Below, piece by piece: positions 49,336-57,579 of a stretch of DNA of 64,000 bases. The stretch is from Aliishimia sp963678085. Lineage in GTDB: Bacteria > Pseudomonadota > Alphaproteobacteria > Rhodobacterales > Rhodobacteraceae. A program made the position numbers and the translations under genes. A model generated the notes under the pieces. That model ran no database searches. It saw only the letters and a program-made list of their open reading frames with translations, and was not told the origin of the DNA. The DNA is taken from contig OY782680.1 of the NCBI GenBank assembly GCA_963678085.1, positions 1,116,001 to 1,180,000 of the forward strand. The letters are read 5' to 3'. Numbering within the stretch: the stretch's first letter is position 1; each line of letters opens with the position of its first letter.

Positions 49336-50297
49336 TATTCCTCCTTAAGCGGGCGGCTCAGCAGCGTATTGAGCGCGGTTTGCACATCGCTCGATCCTTG
49401 CACCAGATCGCACACGGCCTTGGTGATTGGCAGATCCAGCCCGTTTTGCGCCGCCAGTTTCGCCGCCGCCTGAGCTGTTGCCGCGCCCTCGACCGTTTTG
49501 CTTGTATCAAACGGGACCCCTTGCCCCAGCGCAAGCCCAAAGGTGAAATTGCGCGATTGCTCAGAGCTGCAGGTCAGGATTAAATCCCCAAGGCCCGAGA
49601 GCCCCGAGAGCGTCTCTGGCTGCGCCCCAAGCCCCATCGCCAAGCGCTGCATTTCGGCAAAGCCACGGGTTATTAGCGCCGCGCGCGCGCTCTCGCCCAG
49701 CATCGCGCCAATCGCGGCCCCGGCGGCAATCGCGATCACATTTTTCAGCGCCCCGCCCAATTGTGCACCGCTCACATCAAGGGTGCGATAGAGGCGCAAG
49801 CTGTCACGGCTCAGCAGATGTTGCAACATTTTGCCGAGCGTGGCATCTTTATGGGCCAGGGTCAGCGCCGTGGGCCGTGCGCGCGCGATATCTGCGGCAA
49901 AGCTGGGGCCGGTGAGGATGCTGGCCTGCGTCTGGGGCAGGGTATTTTGGATCACATCGGCGGGCCCGTCCAGGCTGTGCAGATCAATGCCTTTGCAGCA
50001 GGCGACCAGATGTTTTCGGGTTAGAGCATCGCGATGGGTTTCCAGGTAGGTGCGCAGCTTTTGCGCGGGCACACAGAGCAGGATCACCTCGGCTTGGTTC
50101 AGAACCTCGGGGTCAGATGTGGCGGTAAGAGAGGCGGGAAAGGACGCGCCGGGCAGCCTGTGTGCATTCTCGCGCGCGCTTTGCATTTGGGCCATGCGCG
50201 CCTGATCCCGGCCCAGCAAAACCACCGGGCTTGTGCGCGCAAGAACAATCCCTAAAGCGGTTCCAAAAGCCCCTGCGCCTGCGATGCAAATTCTCAT
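49335..50297 (-). CDS. gpsA: Glycerol-3-phosphate dehydrogenase [NAD(P)+]
   Basis: The 320-residue enzyme reduces dihydroxyacetone phosphate to glycerol 3-phosphate for phospholipid synthesis. It has the N-terminal Rossmann motif IAGAGAFGTALGIVL, the LTGPSFAADIARARPTAL loop, and the catalytic lysine in GGALKNVIAIAAG. The order gpsA then EVE gene is usual in this group, but tsaD, which commonly precedes gpsA, is absent here; hemD lies 175 bases away instead. Confidence 0.94.
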   Translation of the reverse strand: MRICIAGAGAFGTALGIVLARTSPVVLLGRDQARMAQMQSARENAHRLPGASFPASLTATSDPEVLNQAEVILLCVPAQKLRTYLETHRDALTRKHLVACCKGIDLHSLDGPADVIQNTLPQTQASILTGPSFAADIARARPTALTLAHKDATLGKMLQHLLSRDSLRLYRTLDVSGAQLGGALKNVIAIAAGAAIGAMLGESARAALITRGFAEMQRLAMGLGAQPETLSGLSGLGDLILTCSSEQSRNFTFGLALGQGVPFDTSKTVEGAATAQAAAKLAAQNGLDLPITKAVCDLVQGSSDVQTALNTLLSRPLKEE

Positions 50298-50472
50298 GTT
50301 GTGAACTTCCCGTTGTAAATCATGGGCTCAAACCGTTTTGATGCGCGGATCTTTGCCGATGGGCCAAGCCGCTTGGCGCGCCTGCGATCATCACAGCCTA
50401 AATCCACATGCATCATGCCTCAAAGTTGCATCTCTTGCCCTTCAAGCGTAGCAGGTGGGGCGCGGAGGAACA

Positions 50473-51186
50473 ATGCCACGACCTTATGCTCATGTTCTAC
50501 TCACCCGGCCTGACCCGGCCTCAGAGGCGTTCTGGGCGACATTCGCCGCGCCTGGGGTGTCGTGTGTGATTTCACCGCTGCTTGAGATTGTGGGAACGGG
50601 GCGCGCTCCCGATCTAAACCCCTATAATGGCGTGATATTTACCTCATCTAACGGGGTGGCCCATGGCCCGGCTGGTGCTGGCTTGCCTGCTTATTGTGTT
50701 GGCGCGCGCACTGCCGAACAGGCGCAAAAGCGGGGGTGGGCGGCGCAATGCGCGGGGCAAAATGCGCAGGAGTTGATCGAAACCTTGCGCGCCCATCGCC
50801 CAAAGGGTCCGCTTTTGCATATCTGCGGCACCCATCGGCGGGGGAATATTGCGGAAAATTTGACCAAAACCGGGATTATCACCGAGATCTGCGAGGTTTA
50901 CCGCCAAGAGCCGCGCGAACTCTCAGAGGCGGCTTTGGCGGTACTGCACGGGCCGAAGCCGGTGATTGCCCCGCTGTTTTCCCCGCGCAGCGCAGCGCAA
51001 TTTTCTCAATGTTATAAGGGAGATGCGCCGCTTTATCTGATCAGCCTAAGCCAAGCCGTCGCCAAAGAAACCAATTCTTTACCCTGCCGCCAGCATATCA
51101 TTGCATCAGAGCCAAATTTAGGCGCAATGACGCAGGCAGTGTGCAAAACCCTAGTTGCGCTTGAGACAGGCAAGACAGGGTATTAG
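50473..51186 (+). CDS. hemD: Uroporphyrinogen-III synthase
   Basis: The 237-residue product (ATG 50473, GGAGG upstream) is a divergent HemD: HVLLTRPDPASEAFWATFA, NGVIFTSSNGVAHG, AYCVGARTAEQAQKRGW, LLHICGTHRRGNIAENL and LISLSQAVAKE follow the family. It closes hydroxymethylbilane to uroporphyrinogen III for haem, sirohaem and cobalamin. The downstream order (mitofilin-like, HemY-like) confirms the assignment. Confidence 0.9.
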   Translation: MPRPYAHVLLTRPDPASEAFWATFAAPGVSCVISPLLEIVGTGRAPDLNPYNGVIFTSSNGVAHGPAGAGLPAYCVGARTAEQAQKRGWAAQCAGQNAQELIETLRAHRPKGPLLHICGTHRRGNIAENLTKTGIITEICEVYRQEPRELSEAALAVLHGPKPVIAPLFSPRSAAQFSQCYKGDAPLYLISLSQAVAKETNSLPCRQHIIASEPNLGAMTQAVCKTLVALETGKTGY

Positions 51187-51232
51187 TTTAACGATTGTGG
51201 GTCATTATTTCTAGAATCGAAGGATAGTTTCA

Positions 51233-52411
51233 GTGTCAGACACTTCAGACGGTCCGGCAGACCAAACCGCCATTGCGCCGCGCTCGTCGCGTGGCACGTT
51301 TTTGCCGCTGATTTTTGGCGGGGCCTGCGCGTGTGCGCTTGGCTTTTTTGCCGGCCAGCATGAGGCGGTGGAAGAGGCGCTGGGTCTAAGTGATCGCAGC
51401 GCGCTTGTTGCCGAGCAAATCGCTGACGAGATGGGCGCGAAACTGGCCCAGCAAACCGCGCGTCTTGAGGCGCAAACGGCACAGATCACCGCGCAGCAAT
51501 CACAAATCACTGAGCTGACCTTGCAGCTGGCGGTTTTGGCGCAGGCCCCCCAGCAAGGCACCGCGCCGCAGCTGGATCTAGCGGCGATCGAGGCCGAGCT
51601 GCGCGGCGCGGTTGATGGAAAAATAGAGCAGCTATCGGGCCAATTGGCCGGGCTTTCGGAGCGTCTCGCGCAGCTTGACACCGCCCCGGTGGCGGCGATG
51701 GGCAGTGATATGAAAGACGCGATCAATGCGGAACTGACCCGCATCGCGCAAGCAGCTGAGGTGCAGCGCGAAGAGCTCGCCGCGAAAGCCGCTGAGATGG
51801 CAAACACAAGCACGCAAACCTTGGCTGCGCTGCAATCACAGCTGGCCGCACAAAAGGACGAGGTGGCTGCATTGCTGGGCAAAGTGCGCGCCTCAGAGGA
51901 ACAGGCGGCTGAGGAAGCCAAGCGCAATCAAGCCCGCGCGGCCTTTACCAAGATCATCGCCGCTGCAGAAACCGGCGCGCCCTTTGATGTGGCTTTGGCA
52001 GAACTGGATGCTTCCGGCGGGGCTGAGGTGCCGGAGGCTTTGCGCGCCTTGGCGGCAGATGGTGTGCCGACCCTGGCCTCCTTGCAAGAGCCTTTCGCGG
52101 ATTTGGCACGAGAGGCCCTTGCCGCAGCCCGCGCCAGCGATGATGAGGCCCCAAGCAGTATCGGGGCATTTTTGCAGCGCCAACTTGGTGCACGCTCCAC
52201 CACCCCGCAAGAGGGCAACAGCGCCGATGCGATCCTAAGCCGGGCTGAGGCTGCGGTGATCGCGGGCGATCTGGGCAAGGCTTTGGCAGAGCTTTCCGAA
52301 CTGAGCGAGGCCGCAAAAGCGCCGCTTGCATCCTGGATAGAAACCGCAAGCGCGCGCCATGGTGCGACCGAAGCGGCCTCTGATCTGTTAACTGAATTAA
52401 GCACGAATTGA
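51233..52411 (+). CDS. Mitofilin/Mic60-like inner-membrane protein
   Basis: The 392-residue product (GTG start) has one membrane helix (about 23-43: LPLIFGGACACALGFFAGQ), a long coiled coil (about 60-235) and a C-terminal helical domain. This is the plan of alphaproteobacterial Mic60 (COG4223), which shapes intracytoplasmic or inner membranes. It lies between hemD and the HemY-like gene, the conserved alphaproteobacterial order. Confidence 0.85.
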   Translation: MSDTSDGPADQTAIAPRSSRGTFLPLIFGGACACALGFFAGQHEAVEEALGLSDRSALVAEQIADEMGAKLAQQTARLEAQTAQITAQQSQITELTLQLAVLAQAPQQGTAPQLDLAAIEAELRGAVDGKIEQLSGQLAGLSERLAQLDTAPVAAMGSDMKDAINAELTRIAQAAEVQREELAAKAAEMANTSTQTLAALQSQLAAQKDEVAALLGKVRASEEQAAEEAKRNQARAAFTKIIAAAETGAPFDVALAELDASGGAEVPEALRALAADGVPTLASLQEPFADLAREALAAARASDDEAPSSIGAFLQRQLGARSTTPQEGNSADAILSRAEAAVIAGDLGKALAELSELSEAAKAPLASWIETASARHGATEAASDLLTELSTN

Positions 52412-52421
52412 GGACGGCATC

Positions 52422-53957
52422 ATGCTTTGGTCTTTAGCGAAAATCATTATTTTTCTAGCCGCTGTCGCCGCTATGGCGATGGGTGCGGATTACCTGTTGC
52501 AAAGCTCTGATGGCATCCGTCTAGAGGTGATGGGCACCGAATATACCTTTTCGGCGCTGCAATCGGTGATTGGCCTGATGGTGCTGTTTGCAGGGTTTTG
52601 GGTCGCGCTTAAACTGCTGTCTTTTCTGCTGGCGTGCTGGCATTTCTTCGCAGGCGATCCCACCGCCCTGTCGCGTTTTTGGGACCGCAAACGAGAGCGG
52701 CGCGGCCTTGAAGCTGTCTCCCAAGCGATGATGGCGCTGGCCTCCGGTGAGGGCAAAGCCGCGCTGGCCAAGGCCGAAGTCGCGGCGAGCAAGCTCGATA
52801 AACCGCAGCTGACCAATCTTCTGGTGGCCCAAGCCGCCGAAATGGCCGGGGATCGCAAAAAGGCCGAAGAGACCTATAAAAAGCTGATCACTGACGAGCG
52901 CACCAAATTCGTTGGCGTGCGCGGAATTCTCAAGCAAAAGCTGGCGGATGGCGACACGGATACAGCGATGAAGCTGGCCGAAAAGGCCTTTGCCCTGCGT
53001 CCGCGCCATGTGGAAACTCAGGATATTTTGCTGAATATGCAAGCGAGCGAGCAAGATTGGAGCGGCGCGCGTAAGACCTTGAGCGCAAAGCTCAAACATG
53101 GCGCGATGCCGCGTGATTTGCACCGTCGCCGTGATGCGGTTCTGGCGCTCAGCCAAGCCTATCAGGCACGCGATGCGGGGGATGTGGAGCAGATGAAGGA
53201 AAAGGCCTTTGAGGCCAACCGTCTCTCGGGTGATCTGATCCCGGCCGCAGCATTGGCGGCGCGCGGCTATATCCAAAGCGGGCAGGCCAAACAGGCCACC
53301 AAGGTTCTGAAAAAAGCCTGGGAGGTTGCGCCGCATCCAGATCTGGCTGCCGCCTTCGCTGAGATTGCCCCGGATGAAACGCCTGCGGCGCGGCTCAAGC
53401 GCTTTAACCTGCTCACCCGTGTGCATGCTGAAAACCCGGAAACCAAGATGCTGCTGGCCGAGCTGCATATCGCGGCTGAGGATTTCCCCGCCGCCCGCCG
53501 CGCCCTGGGCAATCTGGTTGAAACCGAGCCGACCGCGCGCTCTGTCACCATTATGGCAGCGATTGAGCGGGGTGAAGGGGCCAGCGATACTGTCGTAAAA
53601 GGCTGGCTGGCCAAGGCGATCACCGTGCCGCGCGGGCCGCAATGGATCTGCGATGCCTGCCAGCATATTCACAGTGAATGGACCGCGTTTTGCGAGAATT
53701 GCGGCAGCTTTGACACCCTGTCTTGGCGCGTGCCACCCATGGCCGAAGTCGCCTCTCCTACGGGTATGCAAATGCTGCCTTTGATTGTTGGCGCGCTGGA
53801 AGATCAACGCGTTGAGCCGCAAGCAGAAGTGGTGGAAGAAGAGAGTGTGAAAGACGTCACCCCAACCGAGCCGCCCGCCGATGAGGCCACGAGCGACAAT
53901 GTGATTGAAATCACGCCATCGGGGAAGGTTGACGATAAACCGTCTAGCGCGGCTTAA
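52422..53957 (+). CDS. HemY-like TPR membrane protein with C-terminal zinc ribbon
   Basis: The 511-residue product has two N-terminal membrane helices (about 2-22 and 40-65, with LMVLFAGFWVALKLLSFL), the HemY N-terminal domain and TPR-like helical repeats. Near residue 408 a CxxC-x(n)-CxxC ribbon follows (WICDACQHIHSEWTAFCENC), then an acidic tail. LapB/YciM has a comparable TPR plus rubredoxin-like layout. Conserved context links it to haem synthesis, but the role of these proteins is unsettled. Confidence 0.87.
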   Translation: MLWSLAKIIIFLAAVAAMAMGADYLLQSSDGIRLEVMGTEYTFSALQSVIGLMVLFAGFWVALKLLSFLLACWHFFAGDPTALSRFWDRKRERRGLEAVSQAMMALASGEGKAALAKAEVAASKLDKPQLTNLLVAQAAEMAGDRKKAEETYKKLITDERTKFVGVRGILKQKLADGDTDTAMKLAEKAFALRPRHVETQDILLNMQASEQDWSGARKTLSAKLKHGAMPRDLHRRRDAVLALSQAYQARDAGDVEQMKEKAFEANRLSGDLIPAAALAARGYIQSGQAKQATKVLKKAWEVAPHPDLAAAFAEIAPDETPAARLKRFNLLTRVHAENPETKMLLAELHIAAEDFPAARRALGNLVETEPTARSVTIMAAIERGEGASDTVVKGWLAKAITVPRGPQWICDACQHIHSEWTAFCENCGSFDTLSWRVPPMAEVASPTGMQMLPLIVGALEDQRVEPQAEVVEEESVKDVTPTEPPADEATSDNVIEITPSGKVDDKPSSAA

Positions 53958-53965
53958 CACCTATG

Positions 53966-53987
53966 ACGCGGCGGGTTTCTGCCGCGT
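53966..53987. terminator. Bidirectional hairpin between HemY-like and DUF465 genes
   Basis: ACGCGGC (53966-53972) pairs with GCCGCGT (53981-53987) around an 8-base loop, between two converging genes. It could end both transcripts; U runs are short. Confidence 0.5.
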
Positions 53988-54209
53988 TCACGCAATAATA
54001 TCGGGGGTCAGGCGGTCCTCGATTGCGGCGATCCGGTCTTTCAGGGCCAGTTTGCGCTTTTTCACGCGCTGAACCGTAAGTTGATCCGCGCCGGTTTCTT
54101 CCAATGCGCGGATTGATGCATCCAGGTCGCGGTGCTCGGTGCGTAGCACTTCCAGCTCCACCGCAAGCACGTCATCAGATTTCATCGCAAGATCAGAATG
54201 TGCGTTCAT
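53988..54209 (-). CDS. YdcH/DUF465-family small protein
   Basis: The 73-residue helical protein has LRTEHRDLDASIRALEE and VQRVKKRKLALKDRIAAIED, the helical hairpin of the DUF465/YdcH family. The function is unknown; it is widespread in proteobacteria. It converges on the HemY-like gene. Confidence 0.88.
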   Translation of the reverse strand: MNAHSDLAMKSDDVLAVELEVLRTEHRDLDASIRALEETGADQLTVQRVKKRKLALKDRIAAIEDRLTPDIIA

Positions 54210-54276
54210 TTATTATTTATCCATCCCTAGCCGCCCTTAAAAATAAGATACGCCAAGACATATCCTTCTGCCAAGC

Positions 54277-54306
54277 CTTGTAGACTGCGGCTGTAGCGCC
54301 CATATT
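54277..54306 (+). promoter_or_regulatory. Sigma-32-type promoter of hsp20
   Basis: CTTG at 54277-54280 and CCCATAT at 54299-54305 match the RpoH consensus in sequence and spacing, about 70 bases before the hsp20 ATG. The rpoH gene is 7 kb away in the same window. Confidence 0.55.
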
Positions 54307-54373
54307 CATATGAGCTAGGTGCCGAACCGGGCCTGGCAATAGACGGTCGCTTGTAATCTGAGGACATGTCAGC

Positions 54374-54793
54374 ATGACAAAGTTAACATTGGCTTCCTAT
54401 CCCCATCTTTTGGGGTTTGAGCAGCTCGAAAGACTGCTGGAGCGCACGGCGAAAAGCTCTGATGGCTATCCGCCCTTTAATATCGAACAAACGTCGGAAA
54501 ATTCCTACCGAATCACGCTGGCTGTGGCGGGCTTCGCTGAGGAGGATCTTTCCATCACGGTTGAAGATCGCCAGTTGGTGATTCGTGGTCGCCAAGGCGA
54601 TGATGGCTCGGACCGGATTTACCTGCATCGCGGGATCGCGGCGCGGCAGTTTCAACGCTCTTTCGTGCTCGCGGATGGTGTGGATGTGGGGCAGGCGCAT
54701 TTGGAAAACGGGCTATTGCATGTGGATCTGAGCCGCGCGCAGCCCGACACAGTGGTGCAGACCATTCAGATCAATGCAGGTAAGAAAGGATAA
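54374..54793 (+). CDS. Small heat-shock protein Hsp20
   Basis: The 139-residue chaperone has an alpha-crystallin domain (about 35-130: YRITLAVAGFAEEDLSITVE, RQLVIRGRQ, GIAARQFQRSFVLADGVDV, ENGLLHVDLSR). It holds unfolding proteins during heat shock. It is followed five bases later by a DUF1150 gene, a pairing conserved in alphaproteobacteria. A sigma-32-like promoter lies upstream. Confidence 0.94.
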   Translation: MTKLTLASYPHLLGFEQLERLLERTAKSSDGYPPFNIEQTSENSYRITLAVAGFAEEDLSITVEDRQLVIRGRQGDDGSDRIYLHRGIAARQFQRSFVLADGVDVGQAHLENGLLHVDLSRAQPDTVVQTIQINAGKKG

Positions 54794-54797
54794 GGCC

Positions 54798-55022
54798 ATG
54801 CAAACCCCTTACGATTTTGGAGCCGAGCCCGAGCGTCTTGTCTATGTAAAGGCTGTTGAGGCCGCCAGCCTGCCGCAAGAGGTTCAGGCGAAAATGAACG
54901 GGCTAGAGCATCTTTACGCGGTGCATAGCGCAGATGGCGCGCAGCTGGCTTTGGTGGCGGATCGCAAGCTCGCCTTTGCATTAGCGCGGCAAAATGATTA
55001 CCAGCCGGTTGCGGTGCATTAA
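54798..55022 (+). CDS. DUF1150-family protein
   Basis: The 74-residue product (MQTPYDFGAEPERLVYVKAV) matches the DUF1150 family, which sits next to hsp20 in many alphaproteobacteria and is probably co-regulated with it. ATG 54798 has AAGGATAAGG upstream. Function unknown; a helper role for Hsp20 is suggested only by context. Confidence 0.88.
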   Translation: MQTPYDFGAEPERLVYVKAVEAASLPQEVQAKMNGLEHLYAVHSADGAQLALVADRKLAFALARQNDYQPVAVH

Positions 55023-55032
55023 CCTCTGCACC

Positions 55033-55093
55033 CGTGGGGGTTTTGCACCCCCACACCCCCGCAAGGTATTTGCTGGCCAAATGAAGGGGGGGG
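55033..55093 (+). repeat. Dispersed intergenic repeat, family B, copy 3
   Basis: It starts 11 bases after the DUF1150 stop. It carries the same hairpin and CCCCGCAAGGTATTTGCTGGCC-type tail as the copies at 44737 and 48841. It may terminate the hsp20 operon. Confidence 0.82.
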
Positions 55094-55169
55094 CCGTGTG
55101 CAATAGAGTATACTCTTTTCCTTGCCGCGCTAGAGGGCTATGTGAGCGTCTAGTTTCGGAGAAGTGCAT

Positions 55170-56825
55170 ATGACAGATCGGTTTCGCATCACACTTGGGC
55201 AAGAAAACCCTTGCGTCGGAGATATAGCGGGCAATTGTGATATTGTGCGCCGCGTTTGGCAGGCGGGCAAAGAGGCGGGCAGCGATCTGGTTGCTTTGCC
55301 GGAAATGTTCATCTCGGGCTATAATGCGCAAGATTTGGTGATGAAGCCTTCTTTCACTGCTGCCTGTATGGTGGCGGTTGATGCTTTGGCGGCTGAATGT
55401 GCTGATGGGCCTGCGCTGGCTATTGGCACGCCTTGGGCCGAGGATGGGCAGCTCTTCAATGTCTATGTGATTTGCAGGGACGGCCAGATTGCGTCCAAAC
55501 AGCTTAAGCATAATTTGCCTAACGATGCTGTGTTTGACGAGGTTCGGGTCTTTGATGCGGGGCCACTGGGCGGCCCTTACTCGGTTGGCAACACGCGTAT
55601 AGGCTCACCCATTTGCGAAGATGCGTGGCATCCAGAGGTGGCTGAGACGCTGGAGGAAACCGGGGCCGAGTTTTTGCTGGTGCCCAATGGCTCGCCCTAT
55701 AGCCGGGGTAAGTTCGATGCACGTCTCAGCCATATGGTGGCGCGGGTGGTCGAGACCGGCCTGCCGCTGATTTACCTCAATATGGTTGGCGGGCAGGATG
55801 ATCAGGTCTTTGACGGGGGCAGCTTTGGGCTGAACCCTGGCGGGGCGCTGGCTTTTCAGATGCCGGTTTTTGAGGCGCAGATTGCCCATATAGATCTGGA
55901 ACGTGGCCCGGATGGCTGGCGTATTCTTGAGGGGAGCAAAGCCACCACCCCCGATGAGTGGGAGCAAGATTACCGTGTGATGGTCACCGCTTTGCGCGAT
56001 TACCTCAGCAAATCCGGCTTTGGCAAAGTGCTGCTGGGCATGTCGGGCGGCGTTGATTCTGCACTTGTGGCCACGATCGCAGCGGATGCGATTGGGCCAG
56101 AAAATGTGCGCTGCGTGATGTTGCCGAGTGAATATACCGCGCCGGACAGCCTTGAGGATGCCAAAGCTTGCGCGCAGGCTTTGGGCTGCCACTATGATTA
56201 TGTGCCAATTGCAGAGGGGCGCGCAGCCATCACCAACACGCTCGCGCCGCTTTTTGATGGGCTTGCGCCGGATCTGACCGAAGAAAATATCCAGTCCCGC
56301 CTGCGCGGGCTGCTCTTGATGGCGATGTCTAATAAGTTTGGCGAGATGCTTTTGACCACGGGCAATAAATCCGAAGTGGCCGTGGGCTATGCAACGATCT
56401 ATGGCGATATGGCGGGCGGGTATAATCCGATCAAGGATCTTTATAAAACCCGCGTGTTTGAAGCCTGCCGCTGGCGCAATGCCAATTATCGCCCTTGGAT
56501 GCGGGCTCCGGGCGGGCAAGTGATCCCTGAGCGCATCATCACCAAGCCGCCCTCAGCGGAGCTGCGCGAAGATCAAAAGGACAGCGACAGCTTGCCCGAT
56601 TACCCTGAACTGGATGCGATTTTGCAAATTTTGGTGGATCAAGATGGCTCCGTGGCCGATTGTGTGGCCGCTGGCTTTGAGGCGGAAACCGCCGCGCGTA
56701 TTGAGCGATTGGTCTATTTGAGCGAATATAAACGCTTTCAATCGGCCCCTGGCGCACGGCTTAGTGAGCGTGCCTTCTGGCTTGATCGCCGCTATCCGAT
56801 TGTGAACCGCTGGCGCAGCAGTTAG
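55170..56825 (+). CDS. nadE: Glutamine-dependent NAD+ synthetase
   Basis: The 551-residue enzyme amidates nicotinate adenine dinucleotide. The N-terminal nitrilase-type domain (about 1-265) provides ammonia from glutamine, with E in ALPEMFISGYNAQD and the cysteine in SPICEDAWHPE. The C-terminal synthetase has the P-loop LGMSGGVDSALVATI and NKSEVAVGYATIYGDMAGGYNPIKD (shortened: YATIYGDMAGG). ATG 55170 is preceded by GGAG. It is monocistronic. Confidence 0.95.
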   Translation: MTDRFRITLGQENPCVGDIAGNCDIVRRVWQAGKEAGSDLVALPEMFISGYNAQDLVMKPSFTAACMVAVDALAAECADGPALAIGTPWAEDGQLFNVYVICRDGQIASKQLKHNLPNDAVFDEVRVFDAGPLGGPYSVGNTRIGSPICEDAWHPEVAETLEETGAEFLLVPNGSPYSRGKFDARLSHMVARVVETGLPLIYLNMVGGQDDQVFDGGSFGLNPGGALAFQMPVFEAQIAHIDLERGPDGWRILEGSKATTPDEWEQDYRVMVTALRDYLSKSGFGKVLLGMSGGVDSALVATIAADAIGPENVRCVMLPSEYTAPDSLEDAKACAQALGCHYDYVPIAEGRAAITNTLAPLFDGLAPDLTEENIQSRLRGLLLMAMSNKFGEMLLTTGNKSEVAVGYATIYGDMAGGYNPIKDLYKTRVFEACRWRNANYRPWMRAPGGQVIPERIITKPPSAELREDQKDSDSLPDYPELDAILQILVDQDGSVADCVAAGFEAETAARIERLVYLSEYKRFQSAPGARLSERAFWLDRRYPIVNRWRSS

Positions 56826-57033
56826 AGTAGAAAACGATCATGCTGAGCCAGTCTTCGCGGCCTCTCGCTAGTCCATCGACCCAAGCAAATTGCAATGAAA
56901 TTTGCGAGGAAAGTTGATGGATAAACAAAAGCCTAGTCCTCTGCTTTGTCCGTCAGAACGCGCGAAGCAGAGGACTAGGCTCGAACGCGAAGACTGGCAC
57001 AAGACGATTCAGCTTGATCTGTTTTCACTCTAA
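56823..57033. repeat. Nested inverted-repeat element containing family A copy 3
   Basis: The outer arms (about 56823-56860 and 56987-57033) are imperfect inverted repeats ending in AGAGTAGAAAACGATC-like sequence. Within lies family A copy 3 (56867-56944) and a perfect 15-base hairpin (56932-56946 with 56965-56979). The outer arms also resemble 43772-43815. The structure fills the gap between nadE and a converging gene; no coding capacity is seen. Confidence 0.65.
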
Positions 57034-57518
57034 GCGGTGAGCAAAATCATCACCCCAAGCCCCCAAAGGCACATCATGAAATGGGTGTATTGCGCGCCCT
57101 CATGCCCGAACCAATAGCTGAAATGGTTGCCGACAATCAGCATGCCGGCCCAAACGGACATAAAGACTGTTGCCCCCAAGAGCGCGACGGCTTTTGCCGT
57201 ATCCTGCGCGAGCAGGCCAAATAATGCGAGGGCCAAAAGAACCGTGCCAATACTGAGCACCAGGCAGGCCAGCGCCTCAACGATCACCACCGCGCGAAAG
57301 GCGAGCAGCTGGGTTTTGCGGCGCGTCACGGCACGATGTTGGACGGGCTCAAAGGCTTCGGGGTAGTCGGCTTTTATGCGGCGCATTTCCATCACTTCGG
57401 CGGTATAGGACTCGTTCTGTGAGGGGTAGAGGATATTGTCGCGCACGCCGGTGAACATCCAAACCGCAATGCTGCCGGTGGCGACAAGCTGAGCAAAGAG
57501 CAGGGCGAGGTCAAACAT
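57030..57518 (-). CDS. Small integral membrane protein (DUF2165-like)
   Basis: From ATG 57518 (MFDLALLFAQLVATGSIAVW), preceded by AAGGACG, the 162-residue product has four membrane helices (about 2-22, 72-95, 102-125, 140-160). The layout and C-terminus (FMSVWAGMLIVGNHFSYWFGH) recall the DUF2165 family. Function unknown. It converges on nadE. Confidence 0.65.
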   Translation of the reverse strand: MFDLALLFAQLVATGSIAVWMFTGVRDNILYPSQNESYTAEVMEMRRIKADYPEAFEPVQHRAVTRRKTQLLAFRAVVIVEALACLVLSIGTVLLALALFGLLAQDTAKAVALLGATVFMSVWAGMLIVGNHFSYWFGHEGAQYTHFMMCLWGLGVMILLTA

Positions 57519-57579
57519 GAGGCGTCCTTTCAAAACGCCTCATGTCTACGCAAGATGCCGGGTACAGAAAAGCCCCAGC

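Noticed and set aside
50320..50400. Remnant of tsaD next to gpsA
   Set aside because: A minus-strand stretch reads AVMIAG-like sequence, but it is too short to separate from chance.
52521..53960. Long minus-strand frame opposite the HemY-like gene
   Set aside because: It is a shadow of the G+C-rich plus-strand gene; the product is histidine- and arginine-rich without any motif.
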